A model generated the notes under the pieces. It did not search any database, was not told where the DNA came from, and saw only the letters and a list, made by a program, of their open reading frames with translations. Below, one piece after another: positions 25,549 to 35,465 of a stretch of DNA of 51,070 nucleotides (the stretch's first letter is position 1; each line of letters begins with the position of its first letter). The translations under genes and the position numbers were made by a program. Origin of the DNA: Chryseobacterium limigenitum (GTDB lineage: Bacteria > Bacteroidota > Bacteroidia > Flavobacteriales > Weeksellaceae); the NCBI RefSeq assembly GCF_900114875.1, contig NZ_FPKW01000025.1, positions 1-51,070 of the forward strand. The letters are read 5' to 3'.

Positions 25549-27558
25549 ATGAAACGTAAATTTACTTTTAAATTGCCTTTTCTGTTTTTTGTAATGATAT
25601 TTTGTTCAGTTTTCGCTCAGAAAAATGCTCAGGATAACATTGTTTTTGGCAAAAAATATACATTAGAGGAATTAAGAAAAACAAGTGGGTTCATCAGATG
25701 CGCATCATCAGAGTATGAAAAAATGTTGCAGAAAAATGATCCTAAAAGAATGACAGATGCTCAGTTTGAAGCATGGATCGCTCCTTTAATTGCTAATTCT
25801 AAAAACAATAAATCTCAAAGTGGTGGTATCATTACAATTCCGGTTGTAGTTCACGTTATTCACAGCGGGCAGGCATTGGGTACTGCTCCAAACATTACAG
25901 ATAATCAGGTTAAATCACAGATTACGGTGATGAATAATGATTACAGAAAATTAGCAGGATCTCCGGGATATAACACGAACCCTGTTGGTGCAGATGTTTT
26001 AATACAATTCGCTTTAGCAAAAGTTGATCCTAAAGGTAATCCTACTGATGGAATTGACCGTGTGAATCTTTGTCAGACTTCTTGGGCTACTTCTGCTATT
26101 GACAGTTATGTGAAGCCTTTAACTATTTGGGATCCTACGAAATATATGAATATGTGGAGTGTGAACTTTTCTAACACAGATTTGTTGGGATATGCGCAGT
26201 TTCCGTCAAATTCTAACCTGCCAGGCTTAAATCCAAATATGGGCTATGCAGAAACAGATGGAGTTGTAGCAAATTACTCAACTTTTGGAAGCAGTACTTA
26301 TGATGACGGAACATTCTTTTTGAATGCTCCTTATGATAAAGGGAGAACAATGACTCATGAAGTAGGACATTTCTTAGGATTGAGACATATCTGGGGTGAC
26401 GATTATTGTGGTGATGACTATTGTGCTGACACGCCAACAGCTCATGATTCTAACGGTGGTTGCCCTACAACAATAGCAAGTTGTGACAATCCTTCTATTT
26501 ACGAGATGGTACAAAACTATATGGATTATACTAATGATACTTGTATGAATATCTTTACCATTAATCAGAAAGATAGAATTACAGCTGTTATGAATAATTC
26601 TCCAAGAAGAATGGAATTAAAAACTTCAACTGCAGATATGGCTATCCCATTATTTGCAAATGATGCGGAATTGAAAGGTGAAAAAAGCTGTAGCCAATCA
26701 TCTTGTGGTACTGTGTCTCCTGTTACTGTACAATTCTTATTGTATAATAGAGGAACAAGCGCACTTACTTCTGCTGTTATTACTTATACCGTTGATAATG
26801 GTGCAGTACAGACTATCAACTGGTCAGGGAATTTAGCACAGAATAAATATGCTATGGTTAGTATTCCTACAGGAGCTTCTTCTGGTACTGTTGCTGCACA
26901 AATTGCATCGGTAAACGGAACATCAGATCAGAGACCTGGTAACAATGCTTCTTATGTGTTCATTGGAAATTCAGTTCCTGTGGCAAGCACAAACTTTACA
27001 CTTGAGCTTCAAGGAGATCCTTATGGATCTGAAATAACATGGACATTAACCAATAGTGCAGGTGCTACATTATATAGTGGAGGGCCATATGCAGATGCAG
27101 ATCCTAATATGCCTGCTTTATTAACATTTAACTGGGTATTACCTCAAAATGATTGTTATACGTTTACAATAAACGATGTTTATGGAGATGGTATTTATGA
27201 TTTGGACGGAAGTTATAGAATTAAAAACTCCGCTGGTGTTGTAGTCGTTGCTGGTAATGATTTTACATATCAACAGCAAAGAACATTTAAAGTAGTAAAT
27301 GCAACATTAGCTACTAATGAAATAACTAAAGAAAAGAATACATTCGGGATATATCCAAACCCTGTAAATGATATTCTTAACGTTACGAATATCTCAGGTG
27401 ATACCAAATTTGAAATTCATAATACAGTTGGTCAGCTTGTTAAGAGTGGTTTGGTTTCTAATAATCAAATCAGAGTTTCTGAATTGTTAAAAGGAGTTTA
27501 TATCATTACAATAAAAAATAAAAGTATTTCTGAAAATATTAAGTTCATAAAGAAATAA
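25549..27558 (+). CDS. M43 (pappalysin-type) zinc metalloprotease, T9SS-exported
   Basis: A 669-residue secreted protease. It has a signal peptide (MKRKF...SVFAQ), a short propeptide, and the pappalysin catalytic domain. The zinc motif HEVGHFLGLRHIW starts at H270, followed by DDYCGDDYCADTP and the Met-turn NYMDYTNDTC. A CARDB-like domain (about 375-480) follows. A beta domain with LELQGDPYGSEITWTL and NDVYGDGIYDLDG comes next. The T9SS type A sorting domain begins FGIYPNPVNDILNV (about 597-669). It is predicted to cross the outer membrane by T9SS after Sec export. It starts an island of such proteins. Confidence 0.9.
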   Translation: MKRKFTFKLPFLFFVMIFCSVFAQKNAQDNIVFGKKYTLEELRKTSGFIRCASSEYEKMLQKNDPKRMTDAQFEAWIAPLIANSKNNKSQSGGIITIPVVVHVIHSGQALGTAPNITDNQVKSQITVMNNDYRKLAGSPGYNTNPVGADVLIQFALAKVDPKGNPTDGIDRVNLCQTSWATSAIDSYVKPLTIWDPTKYMNMWSVNFSNTDLLGYAQFPSNSNLPGLNPNMGYAETDGVVANYSTFGSSTYDDGTFFLNAPYDKGRTMTHEVGHFLGLRHIWGDDYCGDDYCADTPTAHDSNGGCPTTIASCDNPSIYEMVQNYMDYTNDTCMNIFTINQKDRITAVMNNSPRRMELKTSTADMAIPLFANDAELKGEKSCSQSSCGTVSPVTVQFLLYNRGTSALTSAVITYTVDNGAVQTINWSGNLAQNKYAMVSIPTGASSGTVAAQIASVNGTSDQRPGNNASYVFIGNSVPVASTNFTLELQGDPYGSEITWTLTNSAGATLYSGGPYADADPNMPALLTFNWVLPQNDCYTFTINDVYGDGIYDLDGSYRIKNSAGVVVVAGNDFTYQQQRTFKVVNATLATNEITKEKNTFGIYPNPVNDILNVTNISGDTKFEIHNTVGQLVKSGLVSNNQIRVSELLKGVYIITIKNKSISENIKFIKK

Positions 27559-27575
27559 TTTTTTAGACTTTAAAT

Positions 27576-27613
27576 AACACTTAAGCCTCAGAATTTTCTG
27601 AGGCTTAAGTGTT
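27576..27613. terminator. 18-bp perfect hairpin after the M43 gene
   Basis: A perfect 18-bp stem with a two-base centre begins AACACTTAAGCCTCAGA and lies 18 bases after the stop codon. No long T run follows on the plus strand. It may act as a terminator, an mRNA 3' stabiliser or both. Confidence 0.6.
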
Positions 27614-27689
27614 GTTAATCATTTTAATTAAAGTGGCAGCTATAATTCATAAGTATTAATGTCTACAGCCTTCCTGTTATGGATAATAC

Positions 27690-28236
27690 TATAGCAGATG
27701 AGTGTCAATAAGGATTGTACGTAGGAGTAGAACCCTTATGACAGTGTTGCAAATGCAAATGCCTCATCACCGCCAAGTACTTGGGATACCTCTCTTAGAG
27801 ATGTATTAGCTGCTAATGTTAGACAAGCTGATTGTATGGATATCGGACACTTCATTCTCTCATACGATACAGGGAAGTTCTGTTCAAATGGAGCAGGGTT
27901 CCGGATCTGCAATTATGGGATCTGCTAGTAATAATTATACTCATGGAGAAATTGAAGATTATAATGTTGTTGTAGCTTCTACATTAGGGACAAGTGATAT
28001 TGCTAATCCTAAAAATGATATTCAAATATATCCGAATCCTGTAAGTGATGTTTTAAATATTACTAATATTTCAGATAAAGCTACTTTCAAAATTTACAGT
28101 GCTGCTGGACGGCTTGTACAAAGCAGAAATATTCATAACAAACAGATTAATATGAGTTCTTCAATAAAAGTGCTTATGTTGTTATAATAGAAGATGAAAA
28201 TATTTCTAAAAATAACAAGTTCATAAAGAAGTAGTA
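27690..28236 (+). pseudogene. Decayed paralogue of the 994-aa metalloprotease
   Basis: Fragments match the gene at 28410-31394 in order but in shifting frames. A NANASSPPSTWDTSL...NVRQADCMDIGHF piece corresponds to SANASNANGWNVQLQ...GSANYDIGHL. A jump leads to TFSHTIQGSSVQMEQGSGS (here the catalytic zinc helix is deleted). Another jump leads to GEIEDYNVVVASTLGTSD and the sorting domain IYPNPVSDVLN. A final frameshift precedes AYVVIIEDENIS and FIKK. The open frame at 27816-28187 is only part of this. The catalytic HExxH is gone, so the remnant is non-functional. Confidence 0.8.
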
Positions 28237-28378
28237 AAAAATATAAAAATATAATTTTTCGTGTGTATAGCAGACTTCAAGGGTGCTTGGAGTTTGTTTT
28301 TTTTAACTGTCTCATGAGTTTGTGTGTATTTCTATTGTATAATTCTTTTATTTTTAAGGATAATAAACGGAAAATAGT

Positions 28379-28386
28379 TATATTTG
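28379..28386 (+). promoter_or_regulatory. -7 box TATATTTG of the reprolysin-like gene
   Basis: TAnnTTTG match ending 23 bases before the ATG at 28410. Confidence 0.55.
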
Positions 28387-28409
28387 GCGGAAAATATAAT
28401 TAAAAATTT

Positions 28410-31394
28410 ATGAAAAAACTACTTACTATTTTATTTTGTAGTTTGGTTGGCGGCTCTGCTTTTGCACAGTGGACGCCGACTACATACAAGAGAGGTACAG
28501 AAATTAAGTATGCTCTTGTTAACTACTATAAGCTAGATATTAATGCAATTAAAGAAAAGCTTAAAAATGCTCAGGAATCGGGACCTAATGCAAAGCCTGT
28601 AGAAATTTCTTTACCTACTTTGAATGGTAAAATTGAAAAATTTGCAGTATATAGTTCTCCGGTTGTTGTAAAGTCTCTTGCAGACAAATATCAACTAGGA
28701 TCTTATGTTGGGGTTGGGGTTGACGATCCGTCTAAATACCTAAGATTCTCTTTATCAGGGAATGATTTCCAATCTATGGTAATGAATGATGGAAATTATG
28801 AATTCATTGAGCCGCAAAATGCAGATAAAACGGTATATGCTGTTCATCCTAAAACTAGTAAAACAGGAGGAACAGGAAAAGGCTTCTTTTGTAGTACCAC
28901 AGAAAACCCTGCTGAGGTAGCTCAGATTAATCAGATGCTGGAGCAAGGTAAATCATTTGCAAACCAACCAACTGATTTCTCAAAAATGTCTGATAAAAAA
29001 TTCAGAACGATGAGATTGGTAATGTCTGTTACTGGTGAGTATACTCAGAAGTTTGGAGGTACTGTTGCTGGTGCTTTGACGCAGATTAATGCGACAATGA
29101 CAAGAGTAAACGGTGTTTTCGAAAAAGACTTTGCTTTACGTCTTATTCTACAGGATTTTCCAAATGTAATTTATACGAATGGTTCAACAGATCCATATTC
29201 GATTCCTTCAGTTGGTACAGCTTCAGCTAATGCAAGTAATGCTAACGGTTGGAATGTTCAGCTTCAACAAACATTGAGTGTGAATGTTGGAAGTGCTAAC
29301 TATGACATCGGACACCTTTTAGGCGATTCTGGTGGTGGTGGAAATGCGGGATGTATCGGTTGTGTTTGTATTGACCCTACAGGAACTCCTGCTACTTCTC
29401 TTTCTAAGCAAAAAGGTTCTGGATTTACGTCTCCTGGAGATGGAGTTCCTCAAGGTGATAACTTTGATATTGACTATGTAGCTCACGAAATGGGTCACCA
29501 GTTAGGAGGTAACCACACATTCTCTCACGGTCTTGAATCAGCTGGCGTAAACGTAGAGCCCGGTTCTGGATCTACAATTATGGGATATGCTGGTATTACA
29601 GGTTCTACTACTGATGTTCAGCCACATTCTGATGCATATTTTCATAAAGCAAGTATTTCTCAGATTCAGGCTAACTTAATCAGCAAAACTTGTGATATAG
29701 AAACTTCTATCTCAAACAATGCACCGGTAATTACTCCTTTAACTGCTTACAGCATTCCAAAAGGAACGGCATTTGTATTAACGGCGGCTGCTACTGATGC
29801 AGAAAATAACCCAATGACTTATACATGGGAGGAGGTAGATAATGCAAGTGTTACAATTAATAAAACTAATTTAGGAACTACTACTACTGGAGCTTCATTT
29901 AGATCTTTTACGCCTACTGCAAGCCCAACAAGATATTTCCCTAAACTATCTTCTGTATTAGCAGGAGTTTTAGATAACTCAAACAACGGATGGGAGTCTG
30001 TTTCTATGGTTCCCAGAACAACTAATTTTACTGTAACCGTAAGAGATAATAACCCTGATCCGGCTCAACAGCAGAGTCAATTTGCGCAGCAGACAATTAC
30101 TGTAGGTAATGATGGTCCATTTAAGGTTAATACTCAATATGCTAACGTAAACGTTGCAACTCCAATTGAGTGGGATGTGGCAAATACTACAGCTGCACCT
30201 TACAATGTTGCGAATGTTAAAATTGATTATACAACAGATAACGGAACAACTTGGACTGTACTTTCTGCTTCAACAGCTAATGACGGATCAGAATCATTTA
30301 CTTTCCCGTCTTCAATGAGCGGACAAGTAATTAAGCTTAGAGTTTCATCAATCGGAAACGTATTCTATGCTGTGAAATCAGTAACAGTAGTAGCTTTCGC
30401 TCCATGTGACGGTACTGCTCCAGTGGGGATCACTACAAGTAACATTACTGCTTACGGAGCTACTGTGAGCTGGACGCCAATTTCAAATGCTACTTATATG
30501 ATTCGTTATAGAAAAGTAGGTCAGACTGCTTGGGTAGAGACAACGTCTACTTCGCCTACTGTAACGTTAGCTGGTCTTACAGATGCTACATCTTATGAAA
30601 TTCAGATAGCGGCTGTTTGTTCAGGAACTCCTGGTGCTTATTCAGCTTCAGTGAATTTCACAACTTCATCAATATCTTATTGTGCTGCTTCATCAGTTAC
30701 TGCTGCGAATCTATTTATCTCAAACGTAACGGTTGCGAATCTTAACAATACTTCAGGTGGAGCTACTTATACAAACTTTACAACAAACCCTGCTCTTCAG
30801 GTTAATCTTGTAAAAGGTGTTAGCAATACTATGACTATTACGGCAAATATTCCTGCTTATAACTTAGCAATGGTATTTATCGATTATAACAGAGATGGTA
30901 CTTTCGATGCTTCTGAAAGAGTAATGAACTTCCCGGTAACTAACGTAGCTTCATTCACAGGATCATTTACTGTTCCTTCTACTGCTATTGAAGGACAGAC
31001 ATTAAGAATGAGAGTTCTTTTTGGTTATGCTGGATCTGGTAATGCCGGATTAAATGGTCCTGCATCATGGGTTTGTGGAGCTGGAACTAATTTCAATGAC
31101 GGTGAAGTTGAAGATTACAACGTTGTTGTAGCTTCTACATTAGGTACAAGCGATGTTGCTAATCCTAAAGACGGAATCCAAATTTACCCTAACCCGGTAA
31201 GTGATGTTTTAAACGTAACTAAAGTTTCTGACAAAGCTACTTTCAAAATTTACAGTGTTGCTGGTCAATTAGTAAATAGCGGAAATATCAACTCAGGAAA
31301 AATCAACGTTTCTGAATTGGTAAAAGGTGGATATGTAATTACAATTGAAGAAAAAGGAAAAGATCTATTCAAATCTAAATTCATCAAAAAATAA
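28410..31394 (+). CDS. Reprolysin-like zinc metalloprotease with FN3, GEVED and T9SS sorting domains
   Basis: A 994-residue secreted protein. It has a signal peptide (ending GSAFAQ), a propeptide (to about 190) and a metzincin domain with zinc motif HEMGHQLGGNHTF from H359 and Met-turn STIMGYAG. Next come Ig-like segments (about 430-665), a fibronectin type III domain (about 665-752, ending YEIQIAAVCSGTPGAYS), and a GEVED domain (about 755-900, ending DGEVEDYNV). A type A T9SS sorting domain begins IQIYPNPVSDVLNV. It is expected at the cell surface or in the medium. A broken paralogue lies directly upstream. Substrates are unknown. Confidence 0.9.
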   Translation: MKKLLTILFCSLVGGSAFAQWTPTTYKRGTEIKYALVNYYKLDINAIKEKLKNAQESGPNAKPVEISLPTLNGKIEKFAVYSSPVVVKSLADKYQLGSYVGVGVDDPSKYLRFSLSGNDFQSMVMNDGNYEFIEPQNADKTVYAVHPKTSKTGGTGKGFFCSTTENPAEVAQINQMLEQGKSFANQPTDFSKMSDKKFRTMRLVMSVTGEYTQKFGGTVAGALTQINATMTRVNGVFEKDFALRLILQDFPNVIYTNGSTDPYSIPSVGTASANASNANGWNVQLQQTLSVNVGSANYDIGHLLGDSGGGGNAGCIGCVCIDPTGTPATSLSKQKGSGFTSPGDGVPQGDNFDIDYVAHEMGHQLGGNHTFSHGLESAGVNVEPGSGSTIMGYAGITGSTTDVQPHSDAYFHKASISQIQANLISKTCDIETSISNNAPVITPLTAYSIPKGTAFVLTAAATDAENNPMTYTWEEVDNASVTINKTNLGTTTTGASFRSFTPTASPTRYFPKLSSVLAGVLDNSNNGWESVSMVPRTTNFTVTVRDNNPDPAQQQSQFAQQTITVGNDGPFKVNTQYANVNVATPIEWDVANTTAAPYNVANVKIDYTTDNGTTWTVLSASTANDGSESFTFPSSMSGQVIKLRVSSIGNVFYAVKSVTVVAFAPCDGTAPVGITTSNITAYGATVSWTPISNATYMIRYRKVGQTAWVETTSTSPTVTLAGLTDATSYEIQIAAVCSGTPGAYSASVNFTTSSISYCAASSVTAANLFISNVTVANLNNTSGGATYTNFTTNPALQVNLVKGVSNTMTITANIPAYNLAMVFIDYNRDGTFDASERVMNFPVTNVASFTGSFTVPSTAIEGQTLRMRVLFGYAGSGNAGLNGPASWVCGAGTNFNDGEVEDYNVVVASTLGTSDVANPKDGIQIYPNPVSDVLNVTKVSDKATFKIYSVAGQLVNSGNINSGKINVSELVKGGYVITIEEKGKDLFKSKFIKK

Positions 31395-31415
31395 TAAAAA
31401 TTCCATAACAATAAT

Positions 31416-31447
31416 AAATCCTCAGGTTTTGCCTGGGGATTTTTTTA
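31416..31447 (+). terminator. Terminator of the reprolysin-like gene
   Basis: AATCCTCAGG, loop TTTTG, CCTGGGGATT (one T-G pair), then seven Ts. It begins about 20 bases after the stop. Confidence 0.85.
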
Positions 31448-31527
31448 TTATTAAAACATAAGTAATGGTATTATGAAGTTTCCTTAAAAAAAACATTTCA
31501 ATTGGCAAATTAATAACAAAAAATCAT

Positions 31528-31535
31528 TAGATTTG
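31528..31535 (+). promoter_or_regulatory. -7 box TAGATTTG of the short peptide gene
   Basis: TAnnTTTG match ending 26 bases before the ATG at 31562. It gives the short open frame its own promoter. Confidence 0.5.
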
Positions 31536-31561
31536 TTTAATTAATATAATATAAAGAACAT

Positions 31562-31705
31562 ATGAAGAAAACCTCTACTTTTTTATTTCCTTTTCTGACT
31601 CTGGTAAATATAGGTTTTGCAATGCAATCCTATATGCAGGCAATGACATTGCCTTACAGCCAGTTGAACAGCAGTAATATCACTACAAATAATCCTCCCT
31701 GTTGA
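31562..31705 (+). CDS. 47-residue secreted peptide, unknown
   Basis: The open frame starts MKKTSTFLFPFLTLVNIGFA, which looks like a Sec signal peptide with a plausible cleavage after GFA. The mature part would be about 27 residues (MQSYMQAMTLPYSQLNSSNI to NNPPC). It is polar and ends in a lone C-terminal cysteine. A TAnnTTTG promoter precedes it and it lies 87 bases before the 1187-aa T9SS protein, past the terminator of the previous gene. It could be an independent secreted peptide, a leader for the downstream gene, or the remnant of a longer secreted protein. No family is recognised. Confidence 0.45.
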   Translation: MKKTSTFLFPFLTLVNIGFAMQSYMQAMTLPYSQLNSSNITTNNPPC

Positions 31706-31792
31706 AAGCGGATATTGAATTCTTAATTATTAAGAATATAAAAGTTATAAATGAATGTATTATGAATTTATTTTTTTAAAACAATTTGACTT

Positions 31793-34700
31793 ATGAGAAA
31801 ATTTTATCTTTTATTTTTATTTTTTCTGTCATTTTTGGGATTGAAGGCTCAGTATTGTACTCCAACGGGAGGTTCATCAAGTACGACCTATTATTTAAAA
31901 ACAATTTCCCTATCTGATCAGAATAGTATTAATTATACAGCTACAGCATACCAAGCTTATGTTAATAATTCAGCCCAGACAGTAAATTCTTCTCCGGGCG
32001 GAACTATACAGCTAAATTTGGCTACCAGTTCAAGTACTGCAAAATATTATGTATACATAGACTGGAATAATGATTTTGATTTTAATGATGCAGGTGAAAA
32101 TCCTATTGCTACTACATCGTATGCAGCCACGTATACCGGAAATATAACTGTTCCGGCTGCACAGGCTTATGGCTCTTACAGGATAAGAATAGAGAATGGC
32201 TTTATAACACCTGCCAGTCCTATTACTGCATGCGGACCTAGTGCCTATGGCAATTTTGTAGATTTTACAATTCAGGTAGGAGCTCCTCCGACTTGTATTG
32301 TTCCTACAGCATTAACATCATCAAATATTTTAGCTAATTCTGCAACCTTGTCTTGGACTGCTTCGGTAACGACTCCGGCAAATGGTTACGAATATTATAT
32401 GAATACGACAGGTGTTCCTCCTACTGGTGCAACTGCGGGAACAGCAGTTCCTACAGGAACTTCGGTTACAGTGGGTAGCCTTGCAGCTAATACTACTTAT
32501 TATTGGTGGGTTCGAGCAATTTGTTCTTCTACAGATAAGAGTTTCTGGGCTGCGGGATCCCCTTTTAAGACACTTTGTACCGCAATTACCACTCTTCCTT
32601 GGACTGAGAATTTTGATTCTCTGACTCCGATAGGGTCAGGTATTGTACCAAGTTGTTGGAAACAAGTAACAGGTACTTATGCATGGACTTCTGCAAATGC
32701 GGCATCTACAACATTTAATGCACCTAAGTCTACACCGAATTATATGAGAATTCAATACGGTAATACCACTGCCAGTCAACTTTGGACTCCGGGCTTTGCC
32801 TTGACAGCAGGTACAACGTATGAATATTCTTTCTATTATAATACAGGAGGTACAACAAGCTCTTATATAGGATTTACAGGTAATGCATTAGTGAATACTT
32901 CACAATCTGCTACAGGAGCAACAACTTTAGGGGCATTCATTACAGCAACACAAGGAACAAATGGATATGTATTGTATAAAGTATATTATACACCTACAGT
33001 TTCAGGAACATATAATTTTGGAGTAAGCGTTAGTGCTACAAGTGCTCCTTGGTATTTAGGTGTGGATGATTTCAAAGTGAGAGTTGCACCTACATGTACA
33101 GACCCACAAGGTTTAACGGTCTTGAATACTACAACTTCAAGTACTACGATACAATGGACGGTACCGGCTCCGGCACCTGCAGGTGGTTATGATGTTTATT
33201 ATACTACAAGTCCTGCAATTCCGGCTCCAACTGTTACTCCTCAATATACCGGAGTTACAGGGCCAACTCAATTAATAACAGGATTAGCAGCAAGTACAAC
33301 TTACTACATTTGGGTAAGAGCAAGATGTAGCTCTACTGATATTGGTGATTGGACAGGTCCTCTATCTGTTTATACCAATTATTGTGTTCCTACAGGAGGT
33401 TCGTCTTCAACAACATATTATTTGAAGAATATTACAACTACAGGAGGATTTACCAATCTTGCCTATACTGCCTCTACATATAGTGCATATGTAAACAATT
33501 CTGCAACAAGTTTCTCTGCATTACCGGGAACTACTGTGAATGTTAGCATGAATTCTGGTACAAGTTCGTACTATTATTATTTATGGATAGACTGGAATAA
33601 CGATATGGTGTTTGATCCTTTAACGGAAGCTGTTTATGCTACTACTGCCTATACTACTACAGGAACAACAACAATTAACACGGCAGGTCATCCGGCAGGT
33701 TCTTACAGAGCAAGATTTGCGACATCATTTAGTGGTGCTATCACTCCTTGCGGATCGGCTCCTTACGGTAATTATGTAGACTATACTTTTATTATTAAAC
33801 CTTGTTCTACTACGGCTCCTACAAATGTTTATGTAGATGCAATCAGCCATATTTCTGCAACGGTACATTGGACTCAGTCTACTAATAACCTTAACTATAA
33901 AGTATATTGGAGAGAAGTAGGAACTACCGGATGGCCAAATTCATCTGCATTATTAGCACCGCCTACAAACAGCTTTGTTATCCCAACAGGTTTGCAGCCT
34001 GCTAAAAACTACGAAGTAATGGTAGTTGCTGTTTGTAATACTACTGAAGGAACTGCGACTCCTGTACAATTTGCCACAAAATGTGATCCTACTCCTCCGA
34101 ATGTTACGGTAAGTAATATCACAACAACATCTGCATTAATAACATGGGCGCCTCTAGCTGCAAGCTCTACTTATGTGTTGAGATACAGAATAGTAGGAAG
34201 CGGTGCTACAGGATGGAGTGCTAATATTCCTTTACCGGCAGCTCCTGCAAATACTTATACGCTTGGTAATTTAAATGTATATACTTCGTATGAAGTTCAG
34301 ATAGCAAATATTTGTAATGGTACTACAGTTGTCAATCCGTGGTCTAATCCTAAAGTATTTACTACTGAAAGAACTTGCGTATTGCCTCCTCCGGGATTAA
34401 CGATTACTAATCTTACTCCTACTTCAGCAGTTGTGGTTTGGGATCCGTTCCCGGGAGCAACTTATATCTTGAGATATAGAAAAGTAGGTATTCCGAGCTG
34501 GACAAATGTACCGGTTTCAATAAATACTCTTACATTAACAGGGTTATTGGAATTAACTAAATATGAAATGCAGGTTGTAAATGTATGTTCAGGTACGCCG
34601 GGTACTTACACTCAGCCTTACTTCTTTACAACGCCTACGGTAACTTACTGTCCAATGTCTTCTACAAGTGCAGCTAATGAATTTATTTCAAAAGTAACTG

Positions 34701-35356
34701 TGAAGCCGAATGGTAAACCGATAATGGAAAACACTTCAGTAGGATCTACTTATACAGATTATACAGGTGTTCCTGCTAAATTCATAGAATTGATTCAAGG
34801 ATCTACAGGAAACCAAATTACGATTGAAAAATCTTGGTTAGGTACTAATAATAATGAAGGTGTTGCTGTTTGGATTGATTTCGACAGAAACGGATACTTC
34901 GATATTAATGAAAGAATCCTTGCTTCACCTCCTAGTACAACAACTCCTGTTACAGGAACGTTCAATGTACCTGCAGATGCATTCATCAGCTTAACAGATT
35001 ACAAATATGTAGTGATGAGAGTAGCATTGCAGAGAGACGGTATCCCTGTGAACTGTACAAGTTTTGCAAACGGAGAAGTTGAAGATTACACAGTGAGAAT
35101 TTCTAAAACTCCTGTTCCTAATGCAACCAACCAGACGGATATCATGATTTATCCTAACCCGGTAAAAACTACATTGAATGTAAAAAACACAAGCCCAAGA
35201 TCTAATTATAAGATCTACAATGCAGCAGGACAAATAGTATCAGCGGGAATTATCTTAAACAACAAGATCAATGTAAGTAATTTGATCAACGGAGTTTATG
35301 TGATAGATATCGATGATGTTAAGGGTACTGCCCAAAAGAAATTCATCAAAGAATAA
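31793..35356 (+). CDS. Large T9SS-exported protein with GEVED and FN3 domains
   Basis: A 1187-residue protein, signal peptide ending GLKAQ. Three GEVED-type units begin at YC residues 21, 530 and 952. The first two are near copies (YCTPTGGSSSTTYYL and YCVPTGGSSSTTYYL), each with a YIDWNND/WIDWNND core. FN3 domains lie at about 160-260, 430-525, 680-765, 770-865 and 870-945. A MAM/cleaved-adhesin-like beta domain (about 265-430, LPWTENFDSL...WYLGVDDFKV) sits between. A T9SS type A sorting domain starts IMIYPNPVKTTLNV (about 1117-1187). There is no protease motif, so an adhesin or surface scaffold is inferred. Confidence 0.88.
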   Translation: MRKFYLLFLFFLSFLGLKAQYCTPTGGSSSTTYYLKTISLSDQNSINYTATAYQAYVNNSAQTVNSSPGGTIQLNLATSSSTAKYYVYIDWNNDFDFNDAGENPIATTSYAATYTGNITVPAAQAYGSYRIRIENGFITPASPITACGPSAYGNFVDFTIQVGAPPTCIVPTALTSSNILANSATLSWTASVTTPANGYEYYMNTTGVPPTGATAGTAVPTGTSVTVGSLAANTTYYWWVRAICSSTDKSFWAAGSPFKTLCTAITTLPWTENFDSLTPIGSGIVPSCWKQVTGTYAWTSANAASTTFNAPKSTPNYMRIQYGNTTASQLWTPGFALTAGTTYEYSFYYNTGGTTSSYIGFTGNALVNTSQSATGATTLGAFITATQGTNGYVLYKVYYTPTVSGTYNFGVSVSATSAPWYLGVDDFKVRVAPTCTDPQGLTVLNTTTSSTTIQWTVPAPAPAGGYDVYYTTSPAIPAPTVTPQYTGVTGPTQLITGLAASTTYYIWVRARCSSTDIGDWTGPLSVYTNYCVPTGGSSSTTYYLKNITTTGGFTNLAYTASTYSAYVNNSATSFSALPGTTVNVSMNSGTSSYYYYLWIDWNNDMVFDPLTEAVYATTAYTTTGTTTINTAGHPAGSYRARFATSFSGAITPCGSAPYGNYVDYTFIIKPCSTTAPTNVYVDAISHISATVHWTQSTNNLNYKVYWREVGTTGWPNSSALLAPPTNSFVIPTGLQPAKNYEVMVVAVCNTTEGTATPVQFATKCDPTPPNVTVSNITTTSALITWAPLAASSTYVLRYRIVGSGATGWSANIPLPAAPANTYTLGNLNVYTSYEVQIANICNGTTVVNPWSNPKVFTTERTCVLPPPGLTITNLTPTSAVVVWDPFPGATYILRYRKVGIPSWTNVPVSINTLTLTGLLELTKYEMQVVNVCSGTPGTYTQPYFFTTPTVTYCPMSSTSAANEFISKVTVKPNGKPIMENTSVGSTYTDYTGVPAKFIELIQGSTGNQITIEKSWLGTNNNEGVAVWIDFDRNGYFDINERILASPPSTTTPVTGTFNVPADAFISLTDYKYVVMRVALQRDGIPVNCTSFANGEVEDYTVRISKTPVPNATNQTDIMIYPNPVKTTLNVKNTSPRSNYKIYNAAGQIVSAGIILNNKINVSNLINGVYVIDIDDVKGTAQKKFIKE

Positions 35357-35378
35357 TAGTAAATTATCTTTAAAATAG

Positions 35379-35411
35379 AATAAGCTCTCAGAAATGGGAG
35401 CTTATTTTTTT
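35379..35411 (+). terminator. Terminator of the 1187-aa protein gene
   Basis: AATAAGCTC and GAGCTTATT enclose a 10-base loop, followed by a T run. Confidence 0.8.
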
Positions 35412-35430
35412 AACTAAAATCAGGTCAACA

Positions 35431-35462
35431 AAAAACTCGCTAGATTTTTCTAACGAGTTTTT
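35431..35462 (-). terminator. Terminator of the ruvB-coaE operon
   Basis: AAAAACTCG, one mismatch, TAGA, loop TTTT, TCTA, mismatch, CGAGTTTTT. It lies 4 bases past the coaE stop and has T tracts on both strands. Confidence 0.8.
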
Positions 35463-35465
35463 GTT

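Noticed and set aside
27816..28187. 123-codon frame with a T9SS sorting domain as an independent gene
   Set aside because: It lacks a signal peptide, starts in a wrong frame of the protease homology and ends by frameshift before the conserved tail; it is part of a pseudogene.
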